From positions 1 to 6,006 of the forward strand of contig JABEUL010000055.1 of NCBI GenBank assembly GCA_013044465.1: 6,006 nucleotides of DNA. Reading direction: 5' to 3'. A model generated the notes under the pieces. That model was not told the origin of the DNA. It made no database searches and was given only the letters and a program-made list of their open reading frames with translations. Positions 1 through 5,935 of the stretch are shown here, piece after piece (positions within the stretch are counted from its first letter, which is position 1; each line of letters starts with the position of its first letter). This stretch comes from Acidimicrobiales bacterium (GTDB taxonomy: Bacteria; Actinomycetota; Acidimicrobiia; Acidimicrobiales; JABEUL01). The translations under genes were made by a program, and so were the position numbers.

Positions 1-361
1 CAACTTCGAGTTGCTTCATCTCATGAGTAAATACCTGGCCTAGATATTGAGCATACAAATTAGCTAACGACCTTCCATCTACGTCGTCCCTGGAATATGT
101 ATAGCCTCTAACATCTGCATGTCGGACACCTGCTACTCGAAGTTGATCAAATTCGTTATATTTTCCAACTCCAGCAAATGCAATTCGATCATGAATTTCG
201 CTTATCTTATGTAGGGTCCGAGACGGATTTTCAGCCGCAATCACTATCCCATCCGCACAAACCGCCGCCACCAAGCTCCTGCCCCGTGAGATGCCCTTTT
301 GAGCGTATTCGGCACGATCTTTCATCACCTGTTCAGGTGCTACATAAAAAGGCATAGTCAT
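1..361 (-). CDS. prcA: 20S proteasome alpha subunit PrcA (5' part, C-terminus cut off by window edge)
   Basis: PrcA forms the two outer heptameric rings of the 20S core. They gate substrate entry and provide the docking surface for the ATPase. The visible 120 codons, translated by hand, begin MTMPFYVAPEQVMKDRAEYA and continue with KGISRGRSLVA, ENPSRTLHKISEIHDRIAFA, GVGKYNEFDQLR and GYTYSRDDVDGRSLANLYAQ. These resemble mycobacterial PrcA (SPEQAMRERSELARKGIA, ENPSRSLQKISELYDRVGFA, GKFNEFDNLR). There is no catalytic N-terminal Thr, as expected for an alpha subunit. I chose the ATG at 361 because it forms an ATGA overlap with the prcB stop. A second in-frame ATG at 355 would shorten the gating N-terminus by two residues. 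The family is usually about 240-265 residues, so roughly half the gene lies beyond the window. Confidence 0.96.
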   Translation of the reverse strand, partial: MTMPFYVAPEQVMKDRAEYAQKGISRGRSLVAAVCADGIVIAAENPSRTLHKISEIHDRIAFAGVGKYNEFDQLRVAGVRHADVRGYTYSRDDVDGRSLANLYAQYLGQVFTHEMKQLEV

Positions 362-1146
362 CGTGGAGCCCCAGCATCAATCTCAGAGGTCATACTTGCC
401 AAAACATCATCCTCAATGCGTTGGTATCCATCAGAAGTCACCACTGCGACAATTGGATAGATTTTTCGGCTTAAATCGATCCCGCCAGTAGCCGAATCTT
501 CATCAGCTGCCTCTTTAAGAGCACTGAGTGCCAATTTGATGGCTTCTAAATCTTCCAAGCCTTCTTTGAACCCCATTTTAACAACCGATCTGGCATCTCT
601 TCCACCTGAGCCGGTTGCAGCGAAGTCAGCCTCTTCATACCGTCCGCCAGTCACATCGTAGGAAAATATCCGACCAACTTCCCTTTTGAGATCAAATCCT
701 GCAAAAAGTGGCACTACAGCCAAACCTTGCATTGCCAACGCCAAGTGCCCAGCTACCATTTGGCCAAGTTGGTTTGCTTTCCCTTCAAGGCTCAGTGCTA
801 CTCCCTCAACTTTTTCAAAGTGATCCAACTGGATTTGATAGATACGGACCATTTCCATTGCAGGACCAGCCGCTCCAGCTATTGCAATGGCCGAATGTCT
901 ATCTGCTTGGTAGACCTTTTCCATTGCTCTGTGTGCTATTCGGTTGGCTTCAGTTGCACGGCGATCACCTGCCATCAAAACACCATTCTTTGTACGCATG
1001 GCCAGGACTGTAGTCGCGTGCCTTATCTCATCTTTAGAAAAACCGGCGAAATTTCCTTGAAATTGACCAAGAAAATTCTCCTTTGAAACTAATGCTGTGA
1101 AATTTGGGCCCGGATCGTCCTGAGCTCGAAAAATTGGAAGGCTCAC
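358..1146 (-). CDS. prcB: 20S proteasome beta subunit PrcB, threonine protease precursor
   Basis: PrcB forms the inner rings of the 20S core and carries the proteolytic sites. It is made as a precursor whose propeptide is removed autocatalytically to expose Thr1. Here the propeptide is 44 residues, shorter than the 57 of M. tuberculosis, and Thr1 is T45 in HATTVLAM. Asp17 and Lys33 of the active site are D61 (AGDRR) and K77. GSGG at 179-182 and DSATGG at 217-222 are also present. The mature subunit would be 218 residues. The residue before Thr1 is Ala44 (codon GCG at 1015-1017), where the family normally has Gly. Translation starts at GTG, whose last two bases begin the pup stop TGA (GTGA overlap), and a Shine-Dalgarno-like AAAGG lies 6 nt upstream. 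The stop overlaps the prcA start as ATGA. This arrangement suggests coupled, balanced synthesis of the subunits. Confidence 0.97.
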   Translation of the reverse strand: MSLPIFRAQDDPGPNFTALVSKENFLGQFQGNFAGFSKDEIRHATTVLAMRTKNGVLMAGDRRATEANRIAHRAMEKVYQADRHSAIAIAGAAGPAMEMVRIYQIQLDHFEKVEGVALSLEGKANQLGQMVAGHLALAMQGLAVVPLFAGFDLKREVGRIFSYDVTGGRYEEADFAATGSGGRDARSVVKMGFKEGLEDLEAIKLALSALKEAADEDSATGGIDLSRKIYPIVAVVTSDGYQRIEDDVLASMTSEIDAGAPR

Positions 1147-1349
1147 TGACCACCTTTCTGTACGTAGTTTCTGACAAACTCTTCAGCATTGTCCTCCAGA
1201 ACTTCATCGATTTCATCTAGGAGATCATCCATCTCCGCTTTTAACTTGTCAGTACGCTCAGTATTTACTGGTGCTTCACTGGTTTGTTCAGTGGTAGTTT
1301 GAGTATCTTTCTTCTCGACATGTTTCTTTTTTAATTCACGTTCTGTCAT
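1143..1349 (-). CDS. pup: Prokaryotic ubiquitin-like protein Pup
   Basis: Pup is a small, largely disordered protein tag. It is ligated through its C-terminal Glu side chain to lysines of proteins destined for the proteasome. This 68-residue version (M. tuberculosis has 64) has a Lys- and Thr-rich N-terminus, which is the part threaded into the ATPase. An acidic helix-prone segment at about 33-58 (DDLLDEIDEVLEDNAEEFV) is the part that binds Mpa coiled coils. It ends FVRNYVQKGGQ. The terminal Gln68 means Dop must deamidate it to Glu before ligation, and dop is the adjacent upstream gene. K65 matches Lys61 of the mycobacterial protein. The ATG start has AAGG 6 nt upstream and lies 18 nt after the dop stop. 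The stop overlaps prcB (GTGA). Confidence 0.98.
   Translation of the reverse strand: MTERELKKKHVEKKDTQTTTEQTSEAPVNTERTDKLKAEMDDLLDEIDEVLEDNAEEFVRNYVQKGGQ
1153..1157 (-). promoter_or_regulatory. Ribosome binding site of prcB inside the end of pup
   Basis: AAAGG, continuing as TGG, lies 6 nt before the GTG start of prcB. It supports that non-ATG start. The bases are the codons AAA GGT GGT for Lys65-Gly66-Gly67 of Pup, so the same bases encode the conserved Pup tail and act as an internal ribosome binding site. Confidence 0.6.
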
Positions 1350-1367
1350 ATCTCACCTTGATTGTAA

Positions 1368-2858
1368 TCATGCTCCCAACTTATCCAACAACTCGCGAGG
1401 CGCTTTACATTCCTTCAAAAGCGTTCCAACCATCTTTTCTGTCCCTTTTAATGGGTCAAGCATTGGAACACGCTGCAGGGATTCCTCGCCTAAGTCAAAT
1501 AGTAGCGAATCCCAGTTTGCAGATACTATCGCATCAGGCCATTTTTTCAGACACATTCCCCTGAAATAGGCCCTAGTGGTCAAAGGAGGATCTTTTTCAG
1601 CTCTATTAACCTGCTCGGCAGTGACAAGAGTCTTAAATCCTACCCGCTTGGCCAGGGATTTTTCATCCCTAAGGTCGTGATACTGCAGATCCATTGCAGC
1701 TATTTTGGGTGAATCCCAGGTCAAGTCATGACGATCCTTATAGGCAGAAAAAAGAGCATATTTCGCCACCCAATCGAGATCTTTAGACAAAGTCAGTATG
1801 TCTCGTCGTAAACCCGCCAGTACTCTCTCCCACGTCCTAATTATCTGGGAAGCTGAATCGTCGCCCCCAACCACTTCGCCTCCGTGGTGATCAATATATT
1901 CGATAGCACAGGAAAGCCACTCCTCTTGAAGATCCAAAGCACTCAATTTCGATCCATCGGCCATCTCGATTTTGTAAGAAAGGGTTGGATCCTGCGAGAC
2001 TTGACGTAGAGCTTCAATTGGAGATTTTGGCGTTCGATCATGTTTTGGCGACATTGAGTCCTCAATCATTGCGAGGGCTAAAGCCGTGGTACCCAGCTTG
2101 AGAAATGTTGAGGTTTCTGACATATTGGCGTCCCCAATAATTACGTGAAGTCGCCTGTATCTGTCGGAGTGAGCATGAGGCTCATCCCTGGTATTGATGA
2201 TTGGACGCTTTATCGTAGTTTCGAGTCCGACAACTTCTTCAAAAAAATCAGCCCTTTGTGAAATCTGGAATTCAACATTGGAGTTTGCACTGTTTTCCTG
2301 TCCAACTTTGCCCGCACCTGCAATTATCTGCCTGGATATAAAAAACGGCACTAATTCCTGGATAATCTTGGGAAATGGAACACTACGATCCATCAGGTAG
2401 TTTTCGTGACAGCCATATGAATTACCTTTACGATCCGAGTTATTTTTATAACAGATAATTTTGCCTCTGGGCCCTAAAAACTCGTTAGCAAGTTCGGTAG
2501 CCTTGGTGACTATAACTTCCCCTGCACGGTCCCAAATAACAGCTTCAAGAGCGCTTGAGCATTCCGGTGATGAATATTCAGGGTGGGCGTGATCCACATA
2601 GAGCCTTGCGCCATTTGTCAAAACCGCATTTACCAAGTGAGTCTCAACTAGTGGCGCCATTGAACCTTGCCTCAAAAACCCCCTGGCATCACTGCCTGGT
2701 GTTTCATCATCAAAATCCCAATCTGTTCTGGATCGGTACTGGGCAGTTGCGTAAACATTGACAAGTAAAGACGAGGCACCGACCGGGTTACCTTCAAACT
2801 CGCCGAATGCAGCTATTCCGTACTCGGTCTCGATACCGCAAATTTTCGATATTGCCAC
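1368..2858 (-). CDS. dop: Deamidase/depupylase of Pup, Dop
   Basis: Dop converts the C-terminal Gln of Pup to Glu using bound ATP as cofactor, and it can cut Pup off conjugates. It belongs to the carboxylate-amine ligase/glutamine synthetase fold shared with the ligase PafA. Visible features are GIETEYG at 8-14 with metal-binding Glu10 and Glu12, LYVDHAHPEYSSPE at 86-99 with Asp89 matching the catalytic Asp94 of M. tuberculosis Dop, YKNN at 137-140, YGCHENYLM at 148-156, NTRDEPHAHSDRYRR at 222-236, GDANMSETST at 242-251 and TRAYFRG near the C-terminus. VDHAHPEYS is the Dop form (PafA has LDVGSHPEY), and the length of 496 residues fits Dop. The start is GTG at 2856-2858. An in-frame TAA lies 21 nt upstream and no other ATG, GTG or TTG lies between, so the start is well constrained. 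It sits between arc and pup, the usual actinobacterial order. Confidence 0.96.
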   Translation of the reverse strand: MAISKICGIETEYGIAAFGEFEGNPVGASSLLVNVYATAQYRSRTDWDFDDETPGSDARGFLRQGSMAPLVETHLVNAVLTNGARLYVDHAHPEYSSPECSSALEAVIWDRAGEVIVTKATELANEFLGPRGKIICYKNNSDRKGNSYGCHENYLMDRSVPFPKIIQELVPFFISRQIIAGAGKVGQENSANSNVEFQISQRADFFEEVVGLETTIKRPIINTRDEPHAHSDRYRRLHVIIGDANMSETSTFLKLGTTALALAMIEDSMSPKHDRTPKSPIEALRQVSQDPTLSYKIEMADGSKLSALDLQEEWLSCAIEYIDHHGGEVVGGDDSASQIIRTWERVLAGLRRDILTLSKDLDWVAKYALFSAYKDRHDLTWDSPKIAAMDLQYHDLRDEKSLAKRVGFKTLVTAEQVNRAEKDPPLTTRAYFRGMCLKKWPDAIVSANWDSLLFDLGEESLQRVPMLDPLKGTEKMVGTLLKECKAPRELLDKLGA

Positions 2859-2871
2859 TTCTCGGAGGCTA

Positions 2872-2877
2872 CTCCTT
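2872..2877 (-). promoter_or_regulatory. Ribosome binding site of dop, unusually distant
   Basis: AAGGAG, within AAAAAAGGAG, lies 13 nt before the GTG start, longer than the common 5-9 nt. The next bases include CTCC, which can pair with GGAG as a 4-bp stem (GGAG-tagc-CTCC). This could shorten the effective distance or hide the site. No closer Shine-Dalgarno match is visible. Confidence 0.55.
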
Positions 2878-2939
2878 TTTTAAACAGGGAATAACAAGAT
2901 TTTCATTAGACCTGCTAGATGGCCTATTACATCTATTCT

Positions 2940-4709
2940 CTAGAGATACTGCCCTGTTCCCACTCTTTCAATTGAGCGTCCGCCTTCAGCTTGTTCACCG
3001 TGGGTCACAAGTGTACGCACAAATACTATTCTCTCGCCCTTTTTCCCAGAGATTCTCGCCCAATCATCTGGGTTGGTTGTATTTGGAAGATCTTCGTTTT
3101 CTTTGTACTCTTGTTTTATTGACTCAATCAAATCTGAAGTTCGGATGCCCTCTTCTTTGGATTCGATCACGCGTTTAATGGCAAGCTTCTTGGCACGCCT
3201 GACAATATTTTCAATCATTGCCCCTGATGCAAAATCTTTGAAGTAGAGAATCTCCTTGTCGCCATTTTGGTAGGTGACTTCCAGGAATTGGTTGTCATCG
3301 TCCATCCGATACATCTCAGATACCGTAGTTTCGATCATTGCCTGAACAGCCTTGTGAGGGTCTCCCCCGCCGATTGAATCTACTTCACCTTTTGCAATTG
3401 GCAGGTCCGCTGTTAGGTACCTGGAAAAGATTTGCGTTGCGGCAACTTCGTTTGGACGCTCAATCTTGATCTTGACATCAAGCCTTCCAGGTCGAAGAAT
3501 TGCTGGATCAATTAAATCCTCCCTATTAGAAGCTCCAATGACAATGACATCGCGCAGCGCTTCCACTCCATCAATCTCAGCTAACAACTGAGGAACAATT
3601 GTGGATTCCATATCAGAACTTATTCCAGTTCCCCTTGTCCTGAAAAGTGAATCCATCTCATCAAAGAACACAATTACCGGCACACCTTCCTCAGCTTTTT
3701 CCCTAGCACGCTGGAAAACAAGTCGTATCTGACGCTCGGTCTCTCCGACGTACTTGTTTAGAAGCTCCGGTCCTTTGATATTGAGAAAGTAACTTGTCAC
3801 CGACGGCTCACCAGTTAACTCGGCCACCTTTTTTGCCAATGAGTTTGCTACAGCTTTTGCAATTAGTGTCTTTCCACATCCAGGAGGTCCGTATAAAAGA
3901 ATGCCTTTAGGTGCAGGAAGTTTATATGAGTTAAACAAGTTCCGATGTAAGTAGGGAAGCTCAACTGCATCTACTATTGCCTCAATTTGAGAGTCAAGCC
4001 CACCAACATCTAAATAAGTCACATCTGGAACTTCTTCAAGAACAACTTCTTCAACTTCGGGCCTGGCAATTTTTTCAAGCAAAAGCTGGGTGCGCGAATC
4101 TAAAACTAAATGGTCACCGACTCGCAACTTCACTCCAATTAGAGTGTCTGCAATTTCAACAACTCGCTCATCGTCAGCTCTTCCCATCACAACAACACGT
4201 TTGGAGTCGATGATGTCTTTGACAGTCACTACTTCTCCTGCAAGTTCTGGGGCCCTTACTTCAATGATATTTAAAGACTCATTAAGTACCACTTCATCCC
4301 CGACCGAAATTGTTTCAACGCCAATTCCTGGATGAAGCGCTACCCTCATCTTTCGACCAGAAGCAAAAACATCGACCGATCCATCATCATTAGAACCAAG
4401 ATATGTTCCATATGCCGCCGGCGGTTGAGTGAGTTTGTCAACTTCTTCTCTTAAAGCTGCAATATGCTCTTTTGCTTGTTGGAGGGTGAAAGTCAGTTTT
4501 TCATTTCTAGCTACTGCTTGTGAAAGTTGTCCCTTTGTCTCCAAGAGGCGCTCTTCTAATGTGTGGACCCTGCTGGGAGCGTCACTAAGGCGACGGCGAA
4601 GAGATGCAAGATCCTCTTCAAGCTCTTTTACCTGACCTTGAAGGAGGTTGACTTCGCTCTCATATTGCTCGATTTTTCTTTCATATTCACTATCTGAGAA
4701 TTGTGGCAT
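2940..4709 (-). CDS. arc: Proteasome-associated AAA ATPase Mpa/ARC
   Basis: This is the hexameric unfoldase that recognises pupylated proteins and feeds them into the 20S core. The 589 residues show the family order. An N-terminal coiled coil at about 5-95, rich in Glu, Lys, Leu and Arg, binds Pup. Two OB-type beta domains follow at about 97-215. The AAA module has Walker A GPPGCGKT at 274-281, pore-loop KYVGE at 319-323, Walker B VIVFFDEMD at 345-353 (Asp350, Glu351), sensor-1 Asn395 in GASNRED and arginine fingers in RPGR at 406-409. The protein ends GTGQYL, the tail that docks into PrcA pockets. The length is close to the 609 residues of M. tuberculosis Mpa. The ATG start has an ideal AAGGAGG 6 nt upstream. 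It is the first gene of the proteasome set in this window, 81 bp ahead of dop, and is divergent from the ferredoxin gene. The same gene is called mpa in mycobacteria. Confidence 0.97.
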   Translation of the reverse strand: MPQFSDSEYERKIEQYESEVNLLQGQVKELEEDLASLRRRLSDAPSRVHTLEERLLETKGQLSQAVARNEKLTFTLQQAKEHIAALREEVDKLTQPPAAYGTYLGSNDDGSVDVFASGRKMRVALHPGIGVETISVGDEVVLNESLNIIEVRAPELAGEVVTVKDIIDSKRVVVMGRADDERVVEIADTLIGVKLRVGDHLVLDSRTQLLLEKIARPEVEEVVLEEVPDVTYLDVGGLDSQIEAIVDAVELPYLHRNLFNSYKLPAPKGILLYGPPGCGKTLIAKAVANSLAKKVAELTGEPSVTSYFLNIKGPELLNKYVGETERQIRLVFQRAREKAEEGVPVIVFFDEMDSLFRTRGTGISSDMESTIVPQLLAEIDGVEALRDVIVIGASNREDLIDPAILRPGRLDVKIKIERPNEVAATQIFSRYLTADLPIAKGEVDSIGGGDPHKAVQAMIETTVSEMYRMDDDNQFLEVTYQNGDKEILYFKDFASGAMIENIVRRAKKLAIKRVIESKEEGIRTSDLIESIKQEYKENEDLPNTTNPDDWARISGKKGERIVFVRTLVTHGEQAEGGRSIERVGTGQYL

Positions 4710-4715
4710 TATTCT

Positions 4716-4722
4716 CCTCCTT
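4716..4722 (-). promoter_or_regulatory. Strong ribosome binding site of arc/mpa
   Basis: AAGGAGG, a full match to the anti-Shine-Dalgarno core, lies 6 nt before the ATG at 4709. It is the strongest ribosome binding site in the window and fixes the start of the ATPase gene. Confidence 0.85.
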
Positions 4723-4778
4723 CGGGAAGGCGAAAATTCTTCAATTTATATTATTGACGTTACACGCCCTTATATTTG

Positions 4779-4840
4779 TGAGGTTAGCAGCCTTAGCGGT
4801 AAAATATTTGCATATTGGAGTAGTTTTTGGGCTAACCTCA
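4779..4840. promoter_or_regulatory. 10-bp inverted repeat in the divergent arc-ferredoxin intergenic region
   Basis: TGAGGTTAGC at 4779-4788 and its exact reverse complement GCTAACCTCA at 4831-4840 are separated by 42 bp. Their centres are 52 bp apart, about five helical turns, which places both on the same DNA face. A smaller inverted repeat, AATAT-ttgc-ATATT, lies between them at 4803-4816. The position between divergent genes suggests paired operator half-sites or a transcribed stem-loop; this is inference. I could not assign convincing -35/-10 pairs on either strand. TATAAG (minus strand, 4769-4774) and TAATCT (plus strand, 4847-4852) are only weak -10 candidates without good -35 partners. 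The rest of the 201-bp gap shows no gene. Confidence 0.4.
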
Positions 4841-4910
4841 GTAGGGTAATCTATTAGTAACAGTTTTCGGCATCTTTTGGTGCCCAAATATAGTGAGGCT
4901 TATTTTCAAA

Positions 4911-5147
4911 ATGAAGGTTTGGATAGACCAGGATCTGTGTACGGGTGATGGTCTCTGTGAGGAGATCTGCCCTGCCGTGTTTACTCTTCAAGATGACGGT
5001 TTGGCTTATGTGAAAGAAGGCGACGCCGTTCAAGATAGCCCTGGAGGCGCTGAAGGCATGGTATTAGTTCCAGCAGGCCTGGACGATGCGGTAACAGAGG
5101 CCTCAGAGGAATGCCCTGGGGAGTGCATTTTCATAGAATCTGACTAA
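4911..5147 (+). CDS. Small ferredoxin with Asp in the cluster-binding motif
   Basis: This 78-residue acidic, soluble electron carrier is the only complete plus-strand gene. Its N-terminus, VWIDQDLCTGDGLCEEICP, closely resembles Pyrococcus furiosus ferredoxin (VSVDQDTCIGDAICASLCP). In that protein C11, D14, C17 and a distant CP cysteine hold the cluster. The equivalents here are C10, D13, C16 and C68, so a [4Fe-4S] cluster with an Asp ligand or a [3Fe-4S] cluster is expected. C20 and C72 (CPGEC) are additional cysteines. C20 matches the Pyrococcus cysteine that forms a disulfide with C48, but this protein has no C48 equivalent. The spacing between C16 and C68 is about 13 residues longer than in Pyrococcus. 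I chose ATG 4911, which fits ferredoxin N-termini and has GTGAGG 12 nt upstream. An in-frame GTG at 4893 would add six residues without a visible ribosome binding site. The redox partner is unknown. Confidence 0.9.
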   Translation: MKVWIDQDLCTGDGLCEEICPAVFTLQDDGLAYVKEGDAVQDSPGGAEGMVLVPAGLDDAVTEASEECPGECIFIESD

Positions 5148-5171
5148 GCACAGCTTTAATCAGATTCTTTT
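5135..5171 (+). terminator. Hairpin across the convergent ferredoxin and trmI stop codons
   Basis: AGAATCTGA at 5135-5143 is perfectly complementary to TCAGATTCT at 5160-5168. After one C/A mismatch, TAA (5145-5147) pairs with TTA (5156-5158), and a G-T wobble closes a loop of about 6 nt. On the plus strand the right arm runs into TTTT (5168-5171), which resembles a weak intrinsic terminator for the ferredoxin transcript. The minus-strand side has no T-run, so termination of trmI here is less supported. Only 8 bp separate the two stop codons. Confidence 0.5.
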
Positions 5172-5935
5172 GGACCCAAATATCTAGATACTGTTAAAAA
5201 TCCCGTGTGAGCAACCATTCTGTGATCAGGCCTTACGCTACGACCCTCGATATGCCAAGATCGCTCGAGAATCTCGATAGTTTTAGTAGAGAAGAAGTTA
5301 TTTTCATCTAATGCTTCGACAAACTTGGTTGTCTGATTTATCGTAGGCAGGTAAGCCAAGACAATACCCCCGCTCTTCAAGGATTTTTCAGCGTGCGGAA
5401 GCACATTCCAAGGTTCAGGTAGATCTAGAACAATTCGATCCAAATCAATCTCATCAACTCCTTCATAGATATCGCGCTCTTCAATCTCATAGGAAACTAA
5501 GGGGCCAAAGAGCTCGGCGACATTGTCAATGGCAATCTTGGCAAACTCAGGACGAATCTCATATCCCTTTATAATCGCCCCTGCCCGAAGCATTGCCATG
5601 GAGAGTGCTCCTGAGCCAACTCCGGCCTCTAGGACCTTAGCACCAGGAAAAATATCTGCATATATCAGAATCGGCCCTAAATCTTTAGGGTAAATTACCT
5701 GGGCTCCACGTGGCATCTTGAAAATGACATCAGAAAGTGTAGGTCTAAAAGCCCTAAGAATCGCACCTTTTGAAGTTTCAACTCTTGCCCCCTCGTCTAA
5801 CCCGATAAGACTATCCATGCTAAATCCCCCGGCGTGTGTATGATAAGAAGCACCTTCACGGAGTTTGATCAAATACCGTCTGTCTCTTGAATCAACCAGG
5901 AGTATCCGCTCCCCTGCCTGAAATGGATTTGACAC
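5156..5935 (-). CDS. trmI: tRNA (adenine-58-N1)-methyltransferase TrmI
   Basis: TrmI methylates N1 of adenine 58 in the T-loop of tRNA using S-adenosylmethionine, and acts as a tetramer in characterised bacterial examples. The 259-residue protein has the family N-terminal beta domain (FQAGERILLVD, YHTHAGGFSMDSLIG, MPRGAQVIYPKDLGPIL). The SAM-binding motif I is VLEAGVGSGA at 101-110. The acidic ribose-binding position is Glu126 in GYEIRP, and Asp155 follows a later strand. DLPEPW at 171-176 is the active-site motif, with Asp171 matching the catalytic Asp. RPDHRMVAHTGFL near the end corresponds to RPQHSMRGHTAFL in the mycobacterial enzyme. The GTG start has AAGGA 4 nt upstream and shares its G with the upstream gene's TAG stop (TAGTG), implying co-transcription. 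trmI next to the proteasome ATPase also occurs in mycobacteria (Rv2118c near Rv2115c), but a functional link is not established. Confidence 0.94.
   Translation of the reverse strand: MSNPFQAGERILLVDSRDRRYLIKLREGASYHTHAGGFSMDSLIGLDEGARVETSKGAILRAFRPTLSDVIFKMPRGAQVIYPKDLGPILIYADIFPGAKVLEAGVGSGALSMAMLRAGAIIKGYEIRPEFAKIAIDNVAELFGPLVSYEIEERDIYEGVDEIDLDRIVLDLPEPWNVLPHAEKSLKSGGIVLAYLPTINQTTKFVEALDENNFFSTKTIEILERSWHIEGRSVRPDHRMVAHTGFLTVSRYLGPKESD

Noticed and set aside
1..145. Inverted 10-11 bp match CAACTTCGAG (1-10) and CTCGAAGTTG (136-145)
   Set aside because: Both copies lie in prcA coding sequence and encode conserved protein segments. The distance and context suggest chance.
727..1086. 119-codon plus-strand open frame antisense to prcB, with another at 708-1013
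   Set aside because: Both are shadows of the strongly conserved prcB coding strand. Their predicted proteins resemble no family.
1034..1216. 60-codon minus-strand open frame overlapping the pup-prcB junction
   Set aside because: It lies out of frame within two confidently assigned overlapping genes and has no independent start signal.
1339..1371. ATGA at the dop stop opening a short alternative frame ahead of pup
   Set aside because: The frame is only eleven codons, is out of frame with pup and overlaps the real pup start, which has its own ribosome binding site.
2908..2939. Possible small stems after the arc stop (AGATG/CATCT and TAGGCC/GGTCTA)
   Set aside because: The stems are 5-6 bp, mutually exclusive and lack a T-run. 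They do not support a terminator between arc and dop.
2807..3178. 123-codon plus-strand open frame across the dop-arc junction
   Set aside because: It runs antisense to the conserved ends of dop and arc, has low-complexity Leu/Phe/Ser composition and shows no recognisable motif or ribosome binding site.
4893..4910. Upstream GTG start for the ferredoxin (six extra residues, MRLIFK)
   Set aside because: No Shine-Dalgarno precedes it. Ferredoxins of this type begin at the M-K-V-W position, and GTGAGG suits the ATG at 4911 better.
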